From Bacteroidales bacterium (GTDB lineage: Bacteria > Bacteroidota > Bacteroidia > Bacteroidales > UBA7960): a stretch of DNA of 5,224 bases. This document shows positions 1 through 5,224 of this stretch, in pieces. The translations under genes and the position numbers were made by a program. Below the pieces are notes generated by a model. It was not told the origin of the DNA, ran no database searches, and saw nothing but the letters and a program-made list of their open reading frames with translations. The stretch covers positions 1-5,224 of the forward strand of contig SLOR01000113.1 in NCBI GenBank assembly GCA_007132395.1, in the 5' to 3' direction. Position 1 is the first letter of the stretch, and each line of letters begins with the position of its first letter.

Positions 1-834
1 GGTCAGGTGCCCGGTCTGGATAAAGAAGCAGCACAGAGTGCCATTGACGGGCTCTCACGCACCCTGCAGGACAACCAACGCTACCAGGTAGTGCGCGCCA
101 GTGAGCAAATGAAAAGCCCTGCCCTGAAAGGGCAGTGGCCTCCTATCCTCGCCTGGGAGCAGGTAGATGCGTTGTGTAAAAAGTATGATACAGATGCCCT
201 GCTTGTATTGGAAGCCCTGGACCACAATTTCGTGGTAACCAATGGAAACCGAAATGTGGAACGAAAAGACAAGGACGGAAAAGTCACTCAAACAAGGGAG
301 TTTTATGCCGAAGGGGTGGCAACCGTAAACCTTGGCTTTCGCTTCTATCATCCTGCCTCACGCAGCATTATCGACGAACACCTGTATGCCCATAACAGGA
401 AGTGGGAAACCAAAGGGAATTTGCTGCAAATGGCCGTGGGCAGCCTGATAGATCATCGGCAGGCTGTAAACGAGGTTAGTCTTCAGGCGGGCCGAATGTA
501 TGCCCGTCGCATCACGCCCAACTGGACACGGGCCAATCGCAGCTTTTTCACCAAGGGAAAAAGAGATAATAATTTTAAAATAGGGGTAAGAAGGGCCACC
601 GTGAATGACTGGAGCGGGGCTAAGGAAGCCTGGTATCGTTCTGCCAACTCCTCCAGACGCAAAACCGCCGGCCGCTCCTTTTATAATCTTGCTCTAATGT
701 ACGAAATTGAAGGGGATCTGGAAAAGGCCCTTGAGTATTCCCAGCAGGCCTATACAGATTATCGTATCAAACAGGGACGTTCCTATTCCAATGTTTTGAG
801 ACGAAGAATCAGGGACGCGGCATTACTGGATTAG
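1..834 (+). CDS. DUF6340-like TPR-containing protein (5' end missing)
   Basis: The reading frame is open from the first base (Gly-Gln-Val-Pro-Gly) to a TAG stop at 832-834. The GTG at 7-9 is just an in-frame valine, so the true start lies outside the window. About 277 residues are visible. The sequence resembles the DUF6340 family, known mainly from Bacteroidota and of unknown function. Characteristic stretches are a segment with YDTDALLVLEALD (about 193-231), a beta-rich part containing GVATVNLGFRFYHP (about 313-354), and a C-terminal tetratricopeptide-like helix pair with FYNLALMYEIEGDLEKALEY (about 682-741). Family members usually begin with a lipoprotein signal peptide, so an envelope location is likely, but that part is not visible here. 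The C-terminus is rich in Arg/Lys. It converges on the decarboxylase gene across a terminator, so a shared transcript is unlikely. The family call is from memory of motifs; the biochemical role is unknown. Confidence 0.8.
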   Translation, partial: GQVPGLDKEAAQSAIDGLSRTLQDNQRYQVVRASEQMKSPALKGQWPPILAWEQVDALCKKYDTDALLVLEALDHNFVVTNGNRNVERKDKDGKVTQTREFYAEGVATVNLGFRFYHPASRSIIDEHLYAHNRKWETKGNLLQMAVGSLIDHRQAVNEVSLQAGRMYARRITPNWTRANRSFFTKGKRDNNFKIGVRRATVNDWSGAKEAWYRSANSSRRKTAGRSFYNLALMYEIEGDLEKALEYSQQAYTDYRIKQGRSYSNVLRRRIRDAALLD

Positions 835-851
835 AAATGGATATATTAAGT

Positions 852-893
852 AAAAAAAGTGGCGGGCGAGTTGTTTGTCCCGCCACTGCTTTT
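852..893. terminator. Bidirectional Rho-independent terminator between convergent genes
   Basis: A perfect 9-bp stem (AGTGGCGGG at 858-866 with CCCGCCACT at 879-887) encloses a 12-nt loop. Seven A residues at 852-858 give a T-tract directly after the stem for transcripts from the minus strand. GCTTTT at 888-893 gives a shorter T-tract for plus-strand transcripts. It begins 15 nt beyond the decarboxylase stop and 24 nt beyond the DUF6340 stop, so it should end both convergent transcripts, more strongly for the minus strand. Confidence 0.88.
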
Positions 894-902
894 AAAAAAG
901 GC

Positions 903-2309
903 TTACCAATCCCGGGTATTTTCCTTGATTAAATCCCACACCTGCTCCACGTGCTTTACCCGGGTATTGCGCTGACCTACCGACAGCCGTAAACAATATC
1001 TGCCATTGAGTACTGTATGAGTAAGATACACCTTTCCACTGGCGTTGATGTTTTTCAGCAGCTTCTTGTTGAGTGCCGTTAGTTCCTCCTCACTCTGGCC
1101 GGGTTTAACAAATCGGAAACATACCAGGCTCAGATTTACAGGAGCGAGGATTTCAAATTCTTCATCTTTCTCAATCCACCCTGCAAATTCCTGTGCAAGG
1201 TTGATGTGCAACCGTATCATGGCACGGATGCCTTCGATGCCGTAAGAGCGGATTACAAACCACAGTTTTAAGGCTCTGAAACGGCGGCCCAGCTGAATGC
1301 CCCAGTCGCGGTAATTGTTCACCTTTTCATCTGCCGAAGTTTTCAGGTATTCGGGCATGATGGAAAAAGTACGCTTGAGGATTTCTGCATCTTTCACAAA
1401 ATAGGCCGAACAATCGAAATTGGTAAGCATCCATTTGTGGGGGTTGAAAACGTAGGAGTCGGCCATTTCAATGCCTTTCAGGAAGTTCCTATATTCGGGG
1501 GCAATGGCTGCAGTGCCGGCAAATGCAGCATCCACGTGCAGCCAGATGTTGTACTTCTGGCAGATTTTTCCAATTTCATCAATGGGATCCATGGCCATAG
1601 AAGAAGTGGTGCCCAGCGTAGCTGCCACACAGCAGGGGGTGAGTCCCATTTTTATATCTTGTTCGATGGCTTGTTCTAAAGCATCCATCCGCATGGCAAA
1701 ATTCTCATCGGTATCAATATACACAAGGTTTTCGCGGCCAAAACCCGCAATTTTCACCCCTTTTTCAATGCTGGAATGGGTGTGCCCGCTGGTATATACC
1801 CTCAGGGTTTTCTGAAATCCTTTCTGGTTTACCTGGAAGTTTGTGGCCTTTTCTCTTGCTGAAAGCAGTGCGCATAATGTGGCTGTGGAGGCGGTGTCTT
1901 GTATCACACCTGTAAAATGTGGCGGGACGCCTGCCATATCTCTGAGCCAGTTCATAACCACTTCTTCCAGCTCGGTGGCAGCAGGGGAGGTGTCCCAGAT
2001 CATGCCCTGCACACCCAGGCCTGCAGTGAGCATCTCTCCCAGCACCGATGCCGGGCTGTTGTTGGCCGGGAAATAGGCAAACCATCCGGGGTGCTGCCAA
2101 TGGCTGATGCCCGGCATGATGATGTTTTGAAAGTCGTTGAAAATGTCTTCCATCTTTTCTCCCTGTTCGGGAGCTAGGGGCGGCAGTTGTGATTTTACCC
2201 CGCCGGGCTCTACCGTCGATTTTACAGGATATTGCTCTATATTCTCGTAGTAATCGGCAATCCAGTCAACGAAAGCATGTGCATGCTTGCGAAATTCATT
2301 GATTTCCAT
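903..2309 (-). CDS. Group II PLP-dependent aromatic-L-amino-acid decarboxylase
   Basis: This is a complete 468-residue enzyme, close to the roughly 480 residues of animal DOPA decarboxylase, which it resembles along its whole length. It should remove CO2 from an aromatic L-amino acid (tryptophan, tyrosine, phenylalanine or DOPA) to give the amine in the cytoplasm. The PLP lysine is K292 in NPHKWMLTNFDCS. D260 in WLHVDAAFAG should pair with the pyridine nitrogen, H178 in HTHSSIE should stack on the cofactor, and S141 in QDTASTAT fits the phosphate site. The mobile-loop tyrosine Y321 in MPEYLKTS is kept, which favours decarboxylation over aldehyde synthesis. An N-terminal segment (about 1-75, with FRKHAHAFVDWIADYYE) matches the family's dimerising arm. 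The ATG at 2307-2309 is chosen because MEINEFRKHA aligns with the family start; a TTG nine codons upstream (2334-2336) is possible but unlikely. There is no Shine-Dalgarno motif. It lies 132 bp downstream of the deoR-type gene. The exact substrate cannot be read from the sequence. Confidence 0.93.
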   Translation of the reverse strand: MEINEFRKHAHAFVDWIADYYENIEQYPVKSTVEPGGVKSQLPPLAPEQGEKMEDIFNDFQNIIMPGISHWQHPGWFAYFPANNSPASVLGEMLTAGLGVQGMIWDTSPAATELEEVVMNWLRDMAGVPPHFTGVIQDTASTATLCALLSAREKATNFQVNQKGFQKTLRVYTSGHTHSSIEKGVKIAGFGRENLVYIDTDENFAMRMDALEQAIEQDIKMGLTPCCVAATLGTTSSMAMDPIDEIGKICQKYNIWLHVDAAFAGTAAIAPEYRNFLKGIEMADSYVFNPHKWMLTNFDCSAYFVKDAEILKRTFSIMPEYLKTSADEKVNNYRDWGIQLGRRFRALKLWFVIRSYGIEGIRAMIRLHINLAQEFAGWIEKDEEFEILAPVNLSLVCFRFVKPGQSEEELTALNKKLLKNINASGKVYLTHTVLNGRYCLRLSVGQRNTRVKHVEQVWDLIKENTRDW

Positions 2310-2372
2310 TGTTTTATTTTTGCTAAAATTAGTCAATATCTTAATTTCTGAGCCTGCAAAAGCATAACGCTC

Positions 2373-2402
2373 TTTTTCTCCATCTCAATCTTTATCTTTA
2401 TC
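2373..2402 (-). repeat. Degenerate purine-rich hexamer track
   Basis: Read on the minus strand, five successive hexamers follow a GAnnnA pattern: GATAAA, GATAAA, GATTGA, GATGGA, GAAAAA. It lies between the GC-rich hairpin repeat and the decarboxylase start and is all purine apart from a few T residues. It could be a simple-sequence remnant or an unstructured leader region. No function is evident. Confidence 0.4.
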
Positions 2403-2448
2403 CCGAATCGCTCTGCTCTCGGGACTCCGCTTCGCTCAGCCTCAACCT
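2401..2448 (-). repeat. GC-rich REP-like intergenic element with hairpin
   Basis: On the minus strand the element starts with GGTTGAGGCTGAGCGAAGCG and continues into a 6-bp stem, TCCCGA/TCGGGA (2419-2424 with 2401-2406, 12-nt loop). The opening resembles a short repeat seen many times in Bacteroidota genomes (GGTTGAGGCTGAGCGGAGTC-like); this resemblance is from memory. It contains related subunits (GAGCGAAGCG, GAGCAGAGCG). The stem is followed by TAAAGATAAAG rather than a T-run, so it is not a classical terminator. The TGA stop of the DeoR-type gene (2442-2444) lies inside it. Copy number in the genome cannot be judged from one window. Confidence 0.5.
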
Positions 2449-3215
2449 TCCGTCACTATTACCTCCACTCCCTTTTCGCGGCACTTTTCAATAAGCTTCA
2501 GGGGAGCTTCCTTGTCGGTGATTATGGTATCTACCCTTTCCAGGCCGCAGATTCTGCTGAATCCTTTGCGTCCGAATTTTGTTGAATCTGCCAGGATAAT
2601 TACTTTGTGGGCGGTTTCAACCATGGTTTGATTCAGGGAGGCTTCCAGGGCATTGGTGGTGGTAATGCCATAGTCAGGGTCAATGCCATCAACGCCCAGG
2701 AACAGGCGGTTGCAGTTAAACATTTCCAGCATTTTCTGCGCATGAGGGCCTACCACAGAGGAGGAACTTTTACGAAGTAAGCCTCCCAGCTGAATGATTT
2801 CCACCTCGTTCTGGTCTATAAGATTCTGGGAAGCAATGAGCGACGAACAGATTACAGTGAGTCCTTTTTCAGGGCGAATTTGTCGTGCCAATTCATTAAT
2901 GGTGGTGCCTGAAGCAAGGATAATGCTGTCGTTGGCTTCGATAAGCTGTGCCGCACGTGCTGCAATCATTTGCTTCTGGGCTACCTGAATCTTTTCTTTT
3001 TCATTTACCGGGCGGTTGGCAATATAGGGGCTTTGCGGGGTTGCGCTGCCATGAGTGCGGAACAGCAGCTTGCGGTCTTCGAGAAGTTTCAAATCCTTTC
3101 GGATGGTAACGGTGGATACTTTTAATTCCCTGCTCAATTCCACTACGCTTACGTGTCCCTGCTCCTTGAGTTTGTTCAGTATATGCTGATGTCTTTCGGC
3201 GATACTTGCTACCAT
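2442..3215 (-). CDS. DeoR/GlpR-family transcriptional repressor
   Basis: This complete 257-residue protein has the two-domain layout and usual length of DeoR-family regulators. Residues about 6-57 form the winged helix-turn-helix (AERHQHILNKL, then VSVVELSRELKVS, with recognition helix STVTIRKDLKLLE at 34-46). Residues about 75-233 form the DeoRC sugar-phosphate sensor, with SGTTINELA (102-110), LGGLLRK (143-149), VVGPHA (154-159), FLGVDGID (172-179) and ILADSTKFGRKGF (207-219). Such proteins usually repress catabolic genes until a phosphorylated metabolite binds. The divergent glpD suggests glycerol 3-phosphate as ligand and a GlpR-like role, but this is inferred from context. The ATG at 3213-3215 is chosen because the family begins just before the first helix, and because a promoter-like element (3236-3243) lies inside the longer TTG-started frame (to 3269). 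The last residues and stop run into a repeat element. The family call is firm; the target is not. Confidence 0.92.
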   Translation of the reverse strand: MVASIAERHQHILNKLKEQGHVSVVELSRELKVSTVTIRKDLKLLEDRKLLFRTHGSATPQSPYIANRPVNEKEKIQVAQKQMIAARAAQLIEANDSIILASGTTINELARQIRPEKGLTVICSSLIASQNLIDQNEVEIIQLGGLLRKSSSSVVGPHAQKMLEMFNCNRLFLGVDGIDPDYGITTTNALEASLNQTMVETAHKVIILADSTKFGRKGFSRICGLERVDTIITDKEAPLKLIEKCREKGVEVIVTEG

Positions 3216-3235
3216 GGTATTTGTGATTTTGCTTT

Positions 3236-3270
3236 CAAACCTACAGCTTTTTTTTGATAAAAGAAACAAA
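3236..3270 (-). promoter_or_regulatory. Candidate Bacteroidota-type promoter of the DeoR-type gene
   Basis: On the minus strand, TAGGTTTG (3236-3243) matches the Bacteroidota -7 consensus TAnnTTTG exactly. A TTTG lies 23 nt upstream (3267-3270); the alternative TTTC at 3263-3266 has the more usual 19-nt spacing. Transcription would start about 15-20 nt before the ATG at 3215, giving a short leader. No experimental support is available here. Confidence 0.5.
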
Positions 3271-3485
3271 AAAAGCCGCCTGTTGCATAAAATGTAAACA
3301 ATGCGAAAGGAAATGAAAGATGGTGTTCGGAAATATTTAACCTGGCCTGAAGAGAAAAATGTTTTTGAGTAATAAATATGGATATATGTTGGTTTGTTGG
3401 CAAATCCTGGAAGAGTTATAAGGACTTGCTTTCAGGTCTTGATTGTATTTAATCCAAATAAAAACAAATCAAAAAGAAAGAAAAC

Positions 3486-3502
3486 GAAACAAAAAAGGTT
3501 TC
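3486..3502. promoter_or_regulatory. Candidate operator: GAAAC-N7-GTTTC dyad upstream of glpD
   Basis: GAAAC (3486-3490) and GTTTC (3498-3502) form a 5-bp inverted repeat around an A-rich 7-nt centre, just upstream of the candidate glpD -33 element (3508-3511). The left half with its A-run (GAAACAAAAAAG) recurs at 3263-3275 by the deoR-type promoter. A shared motif in both divergent promoters is what a self-regulating repressor would show. The arms are short and the region is A-rich, so chance is a real alternative. Confidence 0.3.
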
Positions 3503-3507
3503 AAAAA

Positions 3508-3539
3508 CTTGCGTATTTATTTTTTTTGTTTTATTATTG
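3508..3539 (+). promoter_or_regulatory. Candidate promoter of glpD
   Basis: CTTG (3508-3511) and TATTATTG (3532-3539) resemble the Bacteroidota -33 (TTTG) and -7 (TAnnTTTG) elements, each with one mismatch, at a 20-nt spacing. Transcription would begin near 3545, which leaves almost no leader for an ATG at 3549 but about 45 nt for the ATG at 3591. The surrounding T-rich sequence makes partial matches easy by chance. Confidence 0.35.
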
Positions 3540-3590
3540 CATTGAAAAATGAATGTTATCCAAAAACCAATATTCAAATCCAAAAACATT

Positions 3591-5174
3591 ATGCAGCGCG
3601 AAAAAATTCTGAAAGAAGTAGAACAGTTTGACGGTTTATATGATTTTATCGTCATTGGCGGAGGTGCCACCGGTATCGGTATCGCTCTTGAAACCTCTAC
3701 CCGGGGATTTAAAACCCTTTTGCTTGAGAAATCCGATTTTACCAAATCCACCTCCAGCAAGAGTACCAAACTTCTGCACGGCGGGGTACGCTACCTGGCC
3801 CAGGGAGATGTAGCCCTGGTAAGAGAAGCCTGCGTGGAGCGGGGCCGTTTGCTACGCAATGCGCCTCACCTTACCCGTAACCAGGCATTTGTAATTCCTA
3901 CCTTCGGATGGTTCGATGAGCTGAAGTTTACAGTGGGATTGAAAATGTATGATTTACTGGCAGGTACTTACAGCCTGGGGCGTTCGCACAGGGTATCAAA
4001 AAAGAAGGCCCTGGAGAAAATCCCCACCATGCAACCCGGAAAAATTACTGCCGGCGTGGTATATCATGATGGGCAGTTCGACGATAGTCGTATGGCGGTA
4101 AATGTTTTGCAATCAAGTGTTGAGCATGGCGCACATGTGCTCAACTATGCCAGTGTAAAAGGTCTTTCCAAAAATGAAGAAGGTATTGTAAATGGTGTAG
4201 TTTTTACAGACCAGGAAACCGGGAAAGTATATTCCGTTAAAGGGAAAGCCATTATTAATGCCACCGGGGTATTTGCTGATCAGGTTTTGCAGATGGACAA
4301 ACCCGGTGCCGAAAAAACCATTCGCCCCAGCCAGGGTGTACATGTGGTACTGGATAAATCCTTCCTGCCTGGCGACCACGCCATCATGATTCCCAAAACC
4401 GATGATGGCAGGGTGCTTTTTGCTGTGCCATGGCACGGAAAAGTGGTGGTGGGCACCACCGATACTCCTGTAGATAGTGCTTCACTGGAGCCTGTAGCTC
4501 TGGAGGAGGAAATTAAATTTATTCTTACTACGGCAGGAAAATACATGACCAAAGCCCCCAAGCGCTCTGATGTGCTGAGCATTTTTGCCGGCCTCAGACC
4601 CCTTGCGGCTCCCAAAGCAGGAAGTTCGAAGACCAAAGAAATCTCGCGCAGCCATAAAATTGTGGTGTCTGATTCTCATCTCTTTACCATGGTAGGAGGG
4701 AAGTGGACCACTTTCCGGCGCATGGCCCAGGATATGGTAGAAAAGGTGGAGAAGGTAAAGGAATGGCAGAAAACAGAATCCAAAACAAAAAAGCTCAAGA
4801 TACACGGCTTCAAAAAAGAAGTGGATTTTAATGATCCCATGTATGTTTATGGTACTGACAAGGAAAAAATACTGGAACTGGCACAAAAAGAACAGGGCCT
4901 TGACCAGGTGCTCAGTGAATCGTTGCAACTGTTAAAAGCCCAGGTGGTATGGGCCGTGCGAGAAGAGATGGCCCGCACCCTGGAAGATGTGCTGGCCCGT
5001 CGCATACGGTGTTTGTTCCTTGACGCCCCTGAAACCATGCGTATAGCGCCTTTGGTGGCTTCTGTTATTGCGGGTGAACTGGGCAAGGACAAGTCATGGG
5101 AAGAGAAGCAGGTGACAGATTTTCTGGCAATGGCCAACAACTATGTTTGCTGTGATCACCTCAAATCCCATTAA
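3591..5174 (+). CDS. glpD: FAD-dependent glycerol-3-phosphate dehydrogenase
   Basis: This complete 527-residue enzyme should oxidise sn-glycerol 3-phosphate to dihydroxyacetone phosphate and pass electrons through FAD to the membrane quinone pool, as a peripheral membrane protein. The N-terminal dinucleotide-binding fold has FIVIGGGATGIG (residues 19-30). It is followed by the family stretch STKLLHGGVRYLAQGD (58-73), NATG near 223-226, RPSQGVH (245-251), AGLRPL (333-338, with an arginine expected at the substrate site) and the FAD-contacting GGKWTTFRRMA (369-378). The C-terminal DAO_C domain covers about 400-512, including AVREEMARTLEDVLARR. Length fits the family. The ATG at 3591 is preferred because MQREKILKEV aligns with usual family starts. 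An upstream ATG at 3549 would add 14 residues (541 in total) of Lys/Ile/Asn-rich sequence. Neither start has a Shine-Dalgarno motif. It is divergent from the DeoR-type repressor, its likely regulator. A glycerol kinase or facilitator gene may follow beyond the window. Confidence 0.95.
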   Translation: MQREKILKEVEQFDGLYDFIVIGGGATGIGIALETSTRGFKTLLLEKSDFTKSTSSKSTKLLHGGVRYLAQGDVALVREACVERGRLLRNAPHLTRNQAFVIPTFGWFDELKFTVGLKMYDLLAGTYSLGRSHRVSKKKALEKIPTMQPGKITAGVVYHDGQFDDSRMAVNVLQSSVEHGAHVLNYASVKGLSKNEEGIVNGVVFTDQETGKVYSVKGKAIINATGVFADQVLQMDKPGAEKTIRPSQGVHVVLDKSFLPGDHAIMIPKTDDGRVLFAVPWHGKVVVGTTDTPVDSASLEPVALEEEIKFILTTAGKYMTKAPKRSDVLSIFAGLRPLAAPKAGSSKTKEISRSHKIVVSDSHLFTMVGGKWTTFRRMAQDMVEKVEKVKEWQKTESKTKKLKIHGFKKEVDFNDPMYVYGTDKEKILELAQKEQGLDQVLSESLQLLKAQVVWAVREEMARTLEDVLARRIRCLFLDAPETMRIAPLVASVIAGELGKDKSWEEKQVTDFLAMANNYVCCDHLKSH

Positions 5175-5224
5175 AATTTTCACCTGGAATCTATCATCAA
5201 AACCCCTTTTTAATAAACACACAC

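Larger units (their letters stand above)
3216..3590. promoter_or_regulatory. AT-rich divergent control region between deoR-type gene and glpD
   Basis: This 375-bp gap separates the two divergent starts. It holds a promoter candidate for each gene near its ends and a repeated GAAAC plus A-run motif near both. The glpD-proximal part is sharply asymmetric on the plus strand: 3461-3510 is about two-thirds A, and 3511-3540 is about two-thirds T. The middle (about 3290-3450) shows no convincing gene, RNA or hairpin. Short frames crossing the gap need TTG starts and look like low-complexity noise. Confidence 0.6.

Noticed and set aside
1765..2100. Minus-strand open frame of 111 codons in a second frame of the decarboxylase
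   Set aside because: It overlaps the conserved decarboxylase coding sequence entirely and has no recognisable family features.
2323..2360. Promoter directly before the decarboxylase
   Set aside because: The best -7 match is TAATTTTA and the nearest upstream TTTG is about 25 nt away, beyond the usual spacing, so support is too weak to list.
2401..2424. TCCCGA/TCGGGA hairpin as an intrinsic terminator for the repressor gene
   Set aside because: On the minus strand the stem is followed by TAAAGATAAAG, not a T-run, so it is listed as part of a repeat instead.
3304..3329. CGAA ... TTCG half-sites as an E. coli GlpR-like operator
   Set aside because: The halves are far apart (18 nt between them), flanks do not match the E. 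coli GlpR consensus, and the site is far from both promoter candidates.
3209..3403. Small minus-strand frame (64 codons) in the divergent region
   Set aside because: It overlaps the repressor start and its candidate promoter, and its Phe/Lys-rich translation reflects AT-rich DNA.
3443..3631. Small plus-strand frame (62 codons) running into glpD
   Set aside because: It needs a TTG start, is mostly Lys/Asn/Ile from the A-rich tract, and overlaps the glpD start in another frame.
4482..4928. Minus-strand open frame of 148 codons inside glpD
   Set aside because: It is wholly inside a well-supported gene and its translation is rich in Phe/His/Cys with no recognisable domain; it is a shadow of glpD codon use.
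5175..5224. Terminator or promoter after glpD
   Set aside because: The last 50 bases show no stem followed by a T-run and no good TAnnTTTG element; the sequence ends too soon to decide.

Overview
The window reads as part of a Bacteroidota (Bacteroidetes) chromosome. The evidence is a DUF6340-type protein (a family I know mainly from Bacteroidota), the lack of Shine-Dalgarno motifs before every start codon, promoter candidates that fit the Bacteroidota pattern (TTTG, about 19-23 nt, TAnnTTTG), and an intergenic GC-rich repeat resembling elements common in Bacteroidota genomes. Composition is moderate (mid-40s to about 50% GC in genes), with very AT-rich gaps. I cannot place it below phylum with confidence.

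Layout: (1) 1-834 (+) is the 3' part of a DUF6340-like, TPR-containing protein whose start lies off the left edge. (2) 858-893 is a strong hairpin with A/T tracts on both sides, a bidirectional terminator between two convergent genes. (3) 903-2309 (-) is a complete group II pyridoxal-phosphate aromatic-L-amino-acid decarboxylase. (4) 2310-2441 is a short gap holding a GC-rich hairpin repeat that runs into the end of the next gene, plus a purine-rich hexamer track. (5) 2442-3215 (-) is a complete DeoR/GlpR-family repressor. (6) 3216-3590 is a 375-bp AT-rich divergent control region. (7) 3591-5174 (+) is a complete FAD-dependent glycerol-3-phosphate dehydrogenase (glpD). (8) 5175-5224 is a short tail with no clear feature.

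The most coherent unit is the divergent deoR-type regulator and glpD pair. A GlpR-like repressor sensing a phosphorylated metabolite, plausibly glycerol 3-phosphate, would control oxidation of glycerol 3-phosphate to dihydroxyacetone phosphate and possibly itself. The decarboxylase lies 132 bp downstream of the repressor on the same strand with no clear terminator between them, so read-through is possible, but no metabolic link is evident. DUF6340 is separated from the decarboxylase by the terminator and is probably unrelated.

I found no convincing new multi-gene system. The points worth a second look are the repeat that supplies the repressor's stop codon, the candidate operators in the divergent region, and an animal-like aromatic amino acid decarboxylase with an intact catalytic set beside a glycerol regulator.
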